From an uncultured Curvibacter sp. (lineage in GTDB: Bacteria > Pseudomonadota > Gammaproteobacteria > Burkholderiales > Burkholderiaceae_C), in NCBI GenBank assembly GCA_903902035.1, contig CAIUTG010000183.1, positions 1 to 41,363 on the forward strand: DNA of 41,363 bases. The letters run 5' to 3'. The notes below the pieces were generated by a model. It did not search any database. It saw only the letters and a list, made by a program, of their open reading frames with translations, and was not told where the DNA came from. The translations under genes were made by a program, and so were the position numbers. Position 1 is the first letter of the stretch, and each line of letters opens with the position of its first letter. Positions 1-8,838 of this stretch are shown one piece after another.

Positions 1-941
1 GCGGCTTCAATGCCAGCGATGTCGCCGGGCTGGACGCCCTGGGGGGCTTGGGCGGTGAAGGTGGCGGTGCGCTTGACCCGGTCTATTTCGACGCTCAGGT
101 GGGGGTAGCGAATGGCGTTGGCTTCAAGCGTGCGGGGCAAGGGATTCAAAGTCACGCCTTTGGCACCGGCGCTGGCACCCGCCACGCCTGGACGGTCGCT
201 TTGTGCGGCCAAGGCCTGCGCCCGCTCTTGCACTTTTTGCGCAAAGACAGCGGGTTTGGCGATGTCGTCCACCAAGCGCCAGTCTTTGGCGCGCTGACCA
301 CGAACGCCTTCGACGCTGGTGCAAAAAATATCGGCCAAATCGTGGCGAACCTTGCGCTTGTCAGTCACCCGAGTCAACCCCCCCGTGCCGGGCAACACGC
401 CCAACAACGGCACTTCGGGCAGGCTGACGGCGCTGGAGCGATCGTCCACCAACACAATTTCGTCACAGGCCAAGGCCAACTCATAGCCGCCACCCGCGCA
501 AGCGCCGTTCACTGCGGCCAAAAATTTCAAACCGCTGTAGCGGGATGAGTCTTCAAAACCATTGCGGGTTTCGTTGGTGAATTTGCAAAAGTTGACTTTC
601 CAGGCATGGCTGGAAACGCCCAACATGAAGATGTTGGCCCCCGAACAAAACACCTTGTCTTTGGCGCTGGTGACCACCACGGTGCGCACTTCAGGGTGCT
701 CAAAACGAATGCGGCTGACGGCGTCGTTCAGTTCAATGTCCACGCCCAGGTCATAGCTGTTGAGCTTGAGCTTGTAGCCTTCGCGCAGGCCGGCGGTTTC
801 GTCAATGTCGATGGCCAGTGTGGCCACTTCGCCGTTGAAACTCAGCTTCAGGTGCCGGTATTGGCTGGGGTGGGTTTGGTACTCAACGCGGGCCGGGGCC
901 GGGGCCTGGACCTGGACCTCGGCTTGGTGAACACTGCTCAT
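1..941 (-). CDS. boxC: Benzoyl-CoA-dihydrodiol lyase BoxC (3' end truncated by window edge)
   Basis: Reverse-strand reading from ATG at 941 gives MSSVHQAEVQVQAPAPARVEYQTHPSQYRHLKLSFNGEVATLAIDIDETAGLREGYKLKLNSYDLGVDIELNDAVSRIRFEHPEVRTVVVTSAKDKVFCSGANIFMLG...GACAGGGYELALACDEI, an enoyl-CoA hydratase-like BoxC N-terminus. Open at the left edge. Confidence 0.9.
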   Translation of the reverse strand, partial: MSSVHQAEVQVQAPAPARVEYQTHPSQYRHLKLSFNGEVATLAIDIDETAGLREGYKLKLNSYDLGVDIELNDAVSRIRFEHPEVRTVVVTSAKDKVFCSGANIFMLGVSSHAWKVNFCKFTNETRNGFEDSSRYSGLKFLAAVNGACAGGGYELALACDEIVLVDDRSSAVSLPEVPLLGVLPGTGGLTRVTDKRKVRHDLADIFCTSVEGVRGQRAKDWRLVDDIAKPAVFAQKVQERAQALAAQSDRPGVAGASAGAKGVTLNPLPRTLEANAIRYPHLSVEIDRVKRTATFTAQAPQGVQPGDIAGIEA

Positions 942-972
942 GGAAATCTCCTGTTTGACGTCGGTTTTATGA

Positions 973-1015
973 ATAATAATTCACATCAAAACCGGAAGTC
1001 AAGCATTTTTATGCA
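973..1015 (-). promoter_or_regulatory. Candidate boxC promoter with adjacent TGCA-N6-TGC operator-like site
   Basis: Minus strand: TGCATAAAAATGC (1015-1003) then -35 TTGACT (1002-997), 18 bp spacer, TATTAT -10 (978-973). Confidence 0.6.
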
Positions 1016-1031
1016 TGTTTTTTGAAAGTGT

Positions 1032-1946
1032 TCATGCAGGCAACTGCAGCTGCTCTCTCACCATCCCGCGCAACAACTGAAAAGTAAGGTCCAGGGGCTG
1101 GGCGCTGGTGTCCAACTTGAGTTGGGCCTTGGAATAAAAAGCCGCACGGCCCTGCAAAATGCTTTTGAGGTCTTCCATCGCCTCTGGGCTGGCTGCCATC
1201 GGGCGCATGTCCCCTTGGGCCTGAACCCGGGCCATGTGGTCTTGCGGGTCGGCCTGCAACCACACCGTGGTGCAATGGCTGAGCAACTGGTTGAAGGTTG
1301 CCGGGTCGGAGACCAAGCCGCCGGGAGTGGCAATCACGGCTTCGGGGTAAATTTGAATGGCCTCTTCCAATGCGCGTCGCTCGTAACGCCGATAGGCCGC
1401 CACGCCATACAAGGCCTGGATTTCCGCCACACTGCAGCCGGCAAATTGCTCAATTTCCCGGCTCAATTCCACAAAAGGAAAGCCCAGGTCCTGCGCCAGC
1501 ATCGAGCCCAAGGTGGACTTGCCCGCGCCCCGCAACCCCACCAAAGCGACACGGGGGTTGGCGTGCGGGCTGCTGCCCCCGGTGCCCAGGGCTTCCCCAA
1601 TGGCGATGCGGGCTTTGCGCAAGGTGTTTTCATCGGCCGACCCCAACAACTCGCGGATCAGCAACCACTCCGGGTTGGCGGTGGTGACATCGCCCAGCAA
1701 TTCCACCAATGAACACTGCAAGGCCGTGGCCACCTGCTGCAAGACCAAGATGGAAGCATTGCCTTCGCCGTATTCCAGATTGGCCAGATGCCGCTCCGAC
1801 ACCTGGGCCGCTTGTGCCACCGCTTTGCGGGTCATGCCACGACGCGAGCGCAGGGAGCGCACGCGCTCGCCCAAGGCCATCAGAAAGGGGTTCTTGGCGG
1901 CCGATTCAGACAGGCTTTGATCAGGGTCCAGGGCGACAGCATTCAT
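1032..1946 (-). CDS. boxR: BoxR/BzdR-type regulator: N-terminal XRE HTH plus C-terminal shikimate-kinase-like domain
   Basis: ORF of 304 aa. HTH (GMTRKAVAQAAQVSERHLANLEYGEGNASI) followed by P-loop GLRGAGKSTLGSMLAQDLGFPFVELSREIE; lies between boxC and the boxD/bclA genes. Confidence 0.92.
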   Translation of the reverse strand: MNAVALDPDQSLSESAAKNPFLMALGERVRSLRSRRGMTRKAVAQAAQVSERHLANLEYGEGNASILVLQQVATALQCSLVELLGDVTTANPEWLLIRELLGSADENTLRKARIAIGEALGTGGSSPHANPRVALVGLRGAGKSTLGSMLAQDLGFPFVELSREIEQFAGCSVAEIQALYGVAAYRRYERRALEEAIQIYPEAVIATPGGLVSDPATFNQLLSHCTTVWLQADPQDHMARVQAQGDMRPMAASPEAMEDLKSILQGRAAFYSKAQLKLDTSAQPLDLTFQLLRGMVREQLQLPA

Positions 1947-1974
1947 GTTTCATCTCAGGGCAAACCCGAGTATA

Positions 1975-2016
1975 TGCAATATATTGCTTGACTTCATGGC
2001 AAGCAGGCTTTATCTT
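1975..2016 (+). promoter_or_regulatory. Candidate promoter of the DUF4863-boxD-bclA-liv operon with adjacent TGCA-N6-TGC operator-like site
   Basis: TGCAATATATTGC (1975-1987, containing the perfect palindrome GCAATATATTGC), TTGACT (1988-1993), 17 bp spacer, TATCTT (2011-2016). Confidence 0.6.
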
Positions 2017-2092
2017 TCAAGCACGCACAATAATTCATGTCTTGAAAAAAAACAAGCCGCATTCTCAAGCTTTCTCAAATTTGGAGCCCCCT

Positions 2093-2578
2093 GTGACCCC
2101 CGCCGAGTTTCGCAACCTCTTAACCCCCTTGACGCAGGCCATCGCCCAGCAGCTCAATGGTCAGGCGTTGAGCGCCCGCTTGGGCCAATGGCTCAACCAG
2201 CATTACGGGCCCGCAAGCGCTCCCTACCAAGCCATCAAGCAAGCCTGTGAAACCGGTGTGCAGGCTGGCTGGCTGGCCCAATACGAAGGCAGCGGTCTGC
2301 GCTATGGCCGCATCTTCAAACCCGCCGACGACCTGCAGGGTTTTTCAGTCGATGTGGTAGACATGAACAACGTGGCGGGCCCCCACCATGTGCATCCCGA
2401 AGGCGAAATTGATCTGATCATGCCGCAAGACGGCGACGCCCTGTTTGATGGCACCCCGGCCGGTTGGCTGGTCTGCCCCCCCGGCAGCGCCCACGCCCCC
2501 ACGGTCACCCAAGGCCGCGCCTTGGTGCTTTATTTGCTGCCTCAAGGTCGCATCGAATTCACCACAGCCAGCGCATAA
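2093..2578 (+). CDS. DUF4863 family protein of box clusters, cupin-like
   Basis: GTG start in the 1709..2578 frame, preceded by GGAG; MTPAEFRNLLTPLTQAIAQQLNGQ...; cupin-like motifs HHVHPEGEIDLIMPQDG and GWLVCPPGSAH. Confidence 0.8.
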   Translation: MTPAEFRNLLTPLTQAIAQQLNGQALSARLGQWLNQHYGPASAPYQAIKQACETGVQAGWLAQYEGSGLRYGRIFKPADDLQGFSVDVVDMNNVAGPHHVHPEGEIDLIMPQDGDALFDGTPAGWLVCPPGSAHAPTVTQGRALVLYLLPQGRIEFTTASA

Positions 2579-2609
2579 AAACACCTCCTTCCTGACTGGA
2601 ACAATCACC

Positions 2610-4178
2610 ATGACCGAACTTCTTTCCAATTACATCAGCGGCCAATGGCAAGCGGGCCAGGGCCCTGGCACCCCTTTGTTTGACCCGGTCACCGGCGCCG
2701 AATTGGTGCGGGTCGACGCCACGGGGCTGGACCTGGCGGCAGGCTTTGCCTTCGCCCGCGAACAAGGCGGCAGCGCCCTGCGTGCGATGACTTACCAGGC
2801 GCGTGGCGCATTGCTGGGGGCCATCGTCAAGGTGTTGCAAAGCCACCGCGATGCCTATTACGAGATGGCCACCGCCAACAGCGGCACGGTGCCAACCGAC
2901 TCGGCCGTGGACATCGATGGCGGCATTTACACCTTGGGCGTCTACGCCAAGATGGGCGAGAGCCTGGGCGCACGTCACTTTTTGCTGGACGGTGAGGCCA
3001 CCAAATTGGGCAAAGACCCGCTGTTCCAATCGCAGCACGTCTTGACGCCCACACGCGGTGTGGCCTTGTTCATCAATGCCTTTAACTTCCCTTCCTGGGG
3101 CTTGTGGGAAAAGGCCGCACCGGCCTTGCTGTCGGGCGTGCCCGTCATCATCAAACCCGCCACCGCCACCGCCTGGTTGACACAGCGCATGGTGAAAGAC
3201 GTGGTCGATGCGGGCGTCTTGCCGGCCGGCGCTTTGTCGGTCATTTGCGGCAGCTCGGCCGGGTTGCTGGACCAACTCCAGCCCTTTGATGTGTTGTCCT
3301 TTACGGGCTCGGCCGACACCGCGGCCGTGATCCGCTCACACCCCGCCGTGACGCAGCGCTCGGTGCGCGTGAACATTGAAGCCGACAGCATCAACTCGGC
3401 CCTGTTGTTGCCAGGCGAAGGCGCGGACAGCGAGGCCTTTGGCTTGTTTGTGAAAGAAGTGGCGCGTGAAATGACCGTGAAATCGGGTCAAAAATGCACC
3501 GCCATTCGACGCGCCCTCGTGCCCGAAGCGCTCTACAGCGCAGCGGCCCAGGCCATCAGCGCCCGCCTCGCCAAAACCGTGGTGGGCAACCCCCGCAATG
3601 AAAGCGTGCGCATGGGTGCTTTGGTCAACCGGGCGCAACTCAATACCGCCAAAGAAGGCTTGGCCTATTTGAGCGCCCAAACAGAAGTCTTGCACGACGG
3701 CAGCCAAACCGCTTTGGTGGATGCCGATGCCGCCGTGTCTTGCTGCATGGCCCCGACCTTGTTCGGCACACGCCATGCCGCCGGCAGCGACGCCGCCGAC
3801 CGCGTGCACGACACCGAAGTGTTCGGCCCCGTCGCCACCCTGGTGCCTTACCGCGACCTGGCCCATGCGCTGCATTTGGTGCGCCGTGGTTTGGGCTCCC
3901 TGGTGTGCTCCTTGTACGGCCAAGACCCCCAGGCCCTGGCGCATGCCGCCAGTGAATTGGCCGACAGCCATGGCCGCGTTCACCTCATTTCGCCCGATGT
4001 GGCGGCGCTGCATACAGGCCACGGCAATGTGATGCCTCAGTCTTTGCACGGCGGCCCCGGCCGTGCCGGCGGCGGCGAAGAGTTGGGGGGAATGCGTGCC
4101 CTGAATTTTTACCATCGCCGCAGCGCCCTCCAGGCCAGCACCACGGTCTTGGCGCTCCTGAGCCCGACCTCCCCTTGA
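2610..4178 (+). CDS. boxD: 3,4-dehydroadipyl-CoA semialdehyde dehydrogenase (BoxD-type aldehyde dehydrogenase)
   Basis: MTELLSNYISGQWQAGQGPGTPLFDPVTGAEL...; ALDH motifs FNFPSWGLWEKAAPALLSGVPVIIKPATATAW, FTGS, GQKCTAIRR; located in the box operon. Confidence 0.88.
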   Translation: MTELLSNYISGQWQAGQGPGTPLFDPVTGAELVRVDATGLDLAAGFAFAREQGGSALRAMTYQARGALLGAIVKVLQSHRDAYYEMATANSGTVPTDSAVDIDGGIYTLGVYAKMGESLGARHFLLDGEATKLGKDPLFQSQHVLTPTRGVALFINAFNFPSWGLWEKAAPALLSGVPVIIKPATATAWLTQRMVKDVVDAGVLPAGALSVICGSSAGLLDQLQPFDVLSFTGSADTAAVIRSHPAVTQRSVRVNIEADSINSALLLPGEGADSEAFGLFVKEVAREMTVKSGQKCTAIRRALVPEALYSAAAQAISARLAKTVVGNPRNESVRMGALVNRAQLNTAKEGLAYLSAQTEVLHDGSQTALVDADAAVSCCMAPTLFGTRHAAGSDAADRVHDTEVFGPVATLVPYRDLAHALHLVRRGLGSLVCSLYGQDPQALAHAASELADSHGRVHLISPDVAALHTGHGNVMPQSLHGGPGRAGGGEELGGMRALNFYHRRSALQASTTVLALLSPTSP

Positions 4179-4202
4179 GCCTTCCCGCGAACAGGAATCA
4201 CC

Positions 4203-5795
4203 ATGCCCCAAGACGACCCCATGGCCGGGCTGGCCTTGCCCAGGTCCTTCAACTTTGCTGCCCATTTGCTCGGCGTGAACAGTGGACGCGGCGAAAAAAC
4301 CGCCTTCGTTGATGACCAGGGCAGCCTGAGCTACGCCCAACTCGACGAGCGCGTGCGCCGCTTGGCGGCCGGCCTTCGGTCTTTGGGTTTGCGCCGCGAA
4401 GAGCGGGTGTTGTTGCTGATGCAAGACGGCACCGATTGGCCGGTGAGTTTTTTGGGGGCGATGTACGCGGGACTGGTGCCTGTGGCGGTCAACACCCTGC
4501 TCACCGCCGACGATTACGCCTACATGCTGGAGCACTCCAGAGCCCAAGCGGTGCTGGTTTCGGGGGCTTTGTTGCCCACGTTGACGGCGGCCTTGGTCAA
4601 ATCAGGCCACGAAGTCGGCAAGGTGGTGGTGTCGCGCCCAGCCGCGCCGCTGCACCCTGCCGAAGTGGATTTCGAGGCCTTTCTGCAAGCCCACCCCCCG
4701 CTCACAAAATCCGCCAACACCAGTGCCGACGACCCCGGTTTTTGGCTCTACTCCTCAGGCTCCACAGGCCGCCCCAAAGGCACGGTGCATTCGCACGCCA
4801 ATCCTTATTGGACCTGCGAGCTGTACGGCAAACGGGTGCTGCAACTGACCGAGGCCGATGTGTGCTTTTCGGCGGCCAAATTGTTTTTTGCCTACGGTCT
4901 GGGCAATGCGCTCACCTTCCCCATGAGCGTGGGCGCCACCACCCTCTTAATGGCCGAACGCCCCACGCCCGAAGCGACCTTCAAACGTTGGCTGGGCCAA
5001 ATCGGGGACCAAACGCCCACGGTGTTTTTTGGCGCGCCAACCGGCTTTGCCGGCATGTTGGCCCACCCCAAGCTGCCGCCGCGCGAACAAGTGGCCTTGC
5101 GCCTGGTGTCTTCGGCGGGTGAGGCCTTGCCGGCCGAACTCGGCGAGCGCTTTCAGCGCCACTTTGGCATCGACATTGTGGACGGCATTGGCTCGACGGA
5201 GATGCTGCACATCTTCCTGTCCAACACCCCGCAAAAAGTGCGCTACGGCACCACCGGCTGGCCCGTGCCTGGCTATCGGGTGGAACTGCGCGGTGACGAT
5301 GGCCTGCCCGTGCCCGACGGCGAGCCCGGCGATCTCTACATCCAAGGCCCCTCGGCGGCCATGATGTATTGGGCCAACCAAGAAAAAACCCGCGAAACCT
5401 TCCAGGGCGGCTGGACCAAAAGCGGTGACAAATACGTGCGCAATGCCGACGGCAGCTACACCTATGGTGGGCGCAGCGACGACATGCTGAAAGTCAGCGG
5501 CATCTATGTCTCGCCCTTCGAGGTCGAGGCCACCTTGGTGCAGCACCCGGCGGTGCTGGAGGCCGCCGTGATCGGTGTGCCCGACGCCGAAGGGTTGAGC
5601 AAAACCAAGGCCTTTGTGGTGCTGAAAGACCATGCCCAGGTCAGCACAGAAGAATTAAAGGCCTTCGTCAAGGACAAGCTGGCCCCTTACAAATACCCAC
5701 GCCAAATTGAATTTGTCAAAGAGTTGCCCAAGACCGCCACCGGCAAAATCCAACGCTTCAAATTGCGGGCCCAAGAAGCCGAGAACGCGGGCTGA
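4203..5795 (+). CDS. bclA: Benzoate-CoA ligase
   Basis: 530-aa AMP-dependent ligase: LYSSGSTGRPKGTVHSH, YGGRSDDMLKVSGIYVSPFEVE, LPKTATGKIQRFKLR; position in the box cluster. Confidence 0.9.
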   Translation: MPQDDPMAGLALPRSFNFAAHLLGVNSGRGEKTAFVDDQGSLSYAQLDERVRRLAAGLRSLGLRREERVLLLMQDGTDWPVSFLGAMYAGLVPVAVNTLLTADDYAYMLEHSRAQAVLVSGALLPTLTAALVKSGHEVGKVVVSRPAAPLHPAEVDFEAFLQAHPPLTKSANTSADDPGFWLYSSGSTGRPKGTVHSHANPYWTCELYGKRVLQLTEADVCFSAAKLFFAYGLGNALTFPMSVGATTLLMAERPTPEATFKRWLGQIGDQTPTVFFGAPTGFAGMLAHPKLPPREQVALRLVSSAGEALPAELGERFQRHFGIDIVDGIGSTEMLHIFLSNTPQKVRYGTTGWPVPGYRVELRGDDGLPVPDGEPGDLYIQGPSAAMMYWANQEKTRETFQGGWTKSGDKYVRNADGSYTYGGRSDDMLKVSGIYVSPFEVEATLVQHPAVLEAAVIGVPDAEGLSKTKAFVVLKDHAQVSTEELKAFVKDKLAPYKYPRQIEFVKELPKTATGKIQRFKLRAQEAENAG

Positions 5796-5832
5796 GGCCA
5801 CTGAGCCCCCTTCATCCACACAAATAATCCAC

Positions 5833-6702
5833 ATGGCAACGCAACGCGTCACACTGTCCGGCTTGTCCCCATCGGGGTCAGGTGCTGTGCAGGCGCTGCA
5901 AGTGGAGTGGGCGTGGTGCGAGCCCGAGGGGCTCCATGAAAAAGACAGGCAGTCCACCCCGTTGATGGTTTTTTTGCACGAAGGCTTGGGCTCCTTGTCG
6001 ATGTGGCGTGACTTTCCGGCCCAGTTGTGTCAGGCCTTGGGCTGTCGGGGTTTGGTTTACTCACGCCCAGGCTACGGCCAGTCAACACCGCGCGCACCCG
6101 ATGAAAACTGGGGCTCGGATTTCATGCACCAACAGGCCCAGCAAGTCCTGCCCGCGCTGCTGGAAGCGCTCCAAATCGACCCCACCCAAACACCCATCTG
6201 GTTGTTCGGTCACAGCGATGGCGGCTCCATCGCCTTGTTGGCGGCGGCCCAACTCAGCGCGATCCGGGGCGTCATCGTGGTGGCACCGCATATTTTTGTG
6301 GAAGACCTGAGCGTGGCCAGCATCGCCCAAACCCGCACGGCCTATTTGAACGCCACGACCGGTTTGCGCCAACGCCTGGCCCGTCACCACGCCGATGTGG
6401 ACTCGGCTTTTTGGGGCTGGAACAACATTTGGTTGAACCCCGAATTTCGACATTGGCGGATTGACCATGCGCTTGGCCAAATCAAATGCCCCATTCTGGC
6501 CATCCAGGCCAGGGATGACGAGTATGGTACTTTGGACCAAATTCAAGGAATTGCAGAGATACTCCCGCTGTGCGAATTGGCGGTCCTGGACCACGGTGGT
6601 CATTCACCGCACAGAAACCAGCCCCAGGCGCTGATCGACTGTGTCAAGGTTTTTTTTCACAAACACCCAACATCCTTTTCGGAGACAAACCATGAAGCCT
6701 GA
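5833..6702 (+). CDS. Alpha/beta hydrolase of the box cluster
   Basis: 289 aa; FLHEGLGSLSMWRDFP, nucleophile elbow GHSDGG, C-terminal DHGGHSPH. Confidence 0.85.
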   Translation: MATQRVTLSGLSPSGSGAVQALQVEWAWCEPEGLHEKDRQSTPLMVFLHEGLGSLSMWRDFPAQLCQALGCRGLVYSRPGYGQSTPRAPDENWGSDFMHQQAQQVLPALLEALQIDPTQTPIWLFGHSDGGSIALLAAAQLSAIRGVIVVAPHIFVEDLSVASIAQTRTAYLNATTGLRQRLARHHADVDSAFWGWNNIWLNPEFRHWRIDHALGQIKCPILAIQARDDEYGTLDQIQGIAEILPLCELAVLDHGGHSPHRNQPQALIDCVKVFFHKHPTSFSETNHEA

Positions 6703-7924
6703 AAACCACCCCACCGCCTCAACCACCCGTCATCTGCGCCGAGTCGGTCTGGCCATGAGCGCCATGCTTGTGACCACGGGCTTGCTGCTGGCGCCACTGA
6801 AAACGGCGCAGGCGCAGACCCAGACCGCAGCCAACACCCCACTCAAAGTGGGCTTGATGTTGCCCTACACCGGCACCTATGCGTCCTTGGGCAATGCCAT
6901 CGAAAACGGCTTCAAACTCTATGTGAACGAACAGGGCGGCAAGCTCTCGGGCCGTGAAGTCGAATTCATCAAAGTGGACGACGAATCCGATCCCTCCAAA
7001 GCCACCGACAACGTCAACAAACTGGTCAAACGCGACCATGTGGATGTGTTGATCGGCTCGGTGCATTCTGGCGTGGCGATGGCCATGGCCAAGGTGGCCA
7101 AAGAAACCGACACCTTGATGATCGTGCCCAACGCCGGGTCTGACGCGGTGACCGGCCCCATGTGCGCGACCAATATTTTCCGCAGTTCGTTCAGCAACTG
7201 GCAAACCGGCTACGCCATGGGCGAAGTGTTGGCTAAAAAAGGCATCAAGCGGGTGGCCACCATCACCTGGAAATACGCCGCCGGGGACGAGAATGTGCGG
7301 GGCTTCAAAGAGGCCTTTGAAAAAGGCGGCGGCACGGTCATCAAGGAACTCAACCTGCCCTTTCCAAATGTGGAATTTCAGGCCCTGCTGACCGACATTG
7401 CCGCTGCCAAGCCCGAAGCGGTTTTCACTTTCTTTGCTGGCGGTGGTGCGGTGAAATTCGTCAAAGACTATGCCGCTGCGGGTTTGAAGAAAACCATCCC
7501 CCTTTATGGCGCTGGCTTTTTGACCGATGGCACGCTCGACGCCCAAGGCGAGGCAGCCGAAGGGCTCTTCACCACACTGCATTACGCCGACAGCCTGAAC
7601 CTGCCCAAGGACAAAAGCTTTCGCCTGAACTACGCCAAAACCTTCAAGCTCCAGCCCGATGTGTATGCCGTGCAAGGCTATGACGCAGCGCAAATCTTGG
7701 CCATTGGCCTCAAGGCCGTGAACGGCGATGTAAGCAAAAAAGCCGAGTTCGCCAAAGCCGTGGAAGCCGCCAAGATTGACAGCCCGCGTGGCACTTTCAC
7801 CTTGTCCAAAGCGCACAACCCGGTGCAGGACATGTACCTGCGTCAGGTCGTGGGCAAAGAGAACAAACTGGTGGGCATTGCCAGCAAGTCCCTGAACGAC
7901 CCCGCGCGCGGCTGCAAGATGTAA
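6692..7924 (+). CDS. Liv-type ABC transporter substrate-binding protein (probably aromatic acid uptake)
   Basis: Signal peptide then LKVGLMLPYTGTYASLGNAIENGFKLYVNEQGGKLSGREVEFIKVDDESDPSKATDNVNKLV; peripheral-binding fold; followed by livHMGF. Confidence 0.9.
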   Translation: MKPENHPTASTTRHLRRVGLAMSAMLVTTGLLLAPLKTAQAQTQTAANTPLKVGLMLPYTGTYASLGNAIENGFKLYVNEQGGKLSGREVEFIKVDDESDPSKATDNVNKLVKRDHVDVLIGSVHSGVAMAMAKVAKETDTLMIVPNAGSDAVTGPMCATNIFRSSFSNWQTGYAMGEVLAKKGIKRVATITWKYAAGDENVRGFKEAFEKGGGTVIKELNLPFPNVEFQALLTDIAAAKPEAVFTFFAGGGAVKFVKDYAAAGLKKTIPLYGAGFLTDGTLDAQGEAAEGLFTTLHYADSLNLPKDKSFRLNYAKTFKLQPDVYAVQGYDAAQILAIGLKAVNGDVSKKAEFAKAVEAAKIDSPRGTFTLSKAHNPVQDMYLRQVVGKENKLVGIASKSLNDPARGCKM

Positions 7925-7938
7925 CAGGCGCACGCCCC

Positions 7939-8820
7939 ATGGATGCCTCCACTTTTTTCATTCAGTGCTTGAACGCGGTGCAGTACGGCTTGCTGCTGTT
8001 CCTGATCGCGTCGGGACTGACCTTGATCTTTGGCATCATGGGCGTGATCAATCTCGCGCATGGCAGCTTTTACATGCTGGGGGCCTACATGGCTTATGCG
8101 CTGGCCCCGCTGGTGGCGAGCACGTTTGGCGGGGGCTTCTTTGCCACCCTGGGCGTCGGGGTGGCTTTGGCCGTGCTGCTGGGTTATGTGCTGGAATGGG
8201 CCTTCTTCAGCTTCTTGTATGAGCGCGAACACCTGCAGCAGGTGCTGATGACCTATGGCCTGATTTTGGTTTTTGAGGAAGTGCGCAGCCTGCTGGTGGG
8301 CGATGATGTCCACAGTGTCGAGGTGCCCTCGCTGCTGTCGGGCAGTTTGCCGCTGGGCGAATTGATGAGTTACCCGGTTTACCGTCTCTTCATCTCGGGC
8401 GCTTGCTTGTTGCTGGCCCTGGGCATGTACTGGGTGTTCAAGTACACCCGCTTGGGCATGATGATCCGCGCTGGCAGCGCCAACCGCGAGATGGTGCAGT
8501 CCTTGGGCATTGACATCCGATTTCTGAACCGGATTGTGTTCGCAGCGGGCCTGGCCATTGCGGTGTTCGCCGGCATGTTGGCCGCGCCGGTGTCTTCGGT
8601 CTATCCGGGCATGGGCGACACCGTGTTGATCATTTGCTTTGTGGTGGTGGTGATTGGGGGCATCGGCTCCATTCGCGGTGCCCTGCTGGCCGCGCTGTTG
8701 ATTGGGGTGGTGGACACCTTTGGCAAGGTGCTGTTGCCTCAAGCTGCCGGCGTCCTCGTGTATGTGTTGATGGCACTGATTTTGTTGTGCAAGCCCACGG
8801 GCCTGTTCAAAGCGGGCTGA
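7939..8820 (+). CDS. livH: Branched-chain amino acid-type ABC transporter permease (LivH-like)
   Basis: 293 aa; SGLTLIFGIMGVINLAHGSFYMLGAYMAYAL, VIGGIGSIRGALLAALLIGVVDTFGK. Confidence 0.9.
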   Translation: MDASTFFIQCLNAVQYGLLLFLIASGLTLIFGIMGVINLAHGSFYMLGAYMAYALAPLVASTFGGGFFATLGVGVALAVLLGYVLEWAFFSFLYEREHLQQVLMTYGLILVFEEVRSLLVGDDVHSVEVPSLLSGSLPLGELMSYPVYRLFISGACLLLALGMYWVFKYTRLGMMIRAGSANREMVQSLGIDIRFLNRIVFAAGLAIAVFAGMLAAPVSSVYPGMGDTVLIICFVVVVIGGIGSIRGALLAALLIGVVDTFGKVLLPQAAGVLVYVLMALILLCKPTGLFKAG

Positions 8821-8838
8821 ACCAGGGCAAGTCTTTTG

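Noticed and set aside
3336-4547. 403-aa minus-strand ORF opposite boxD/bclA
   Set aside because: His/Gln/Gly/Ala-rich antisense shadow of GC-biased coding DNA; no recognisable domain; the plus strand carries clear BoxD and ligase motifs.
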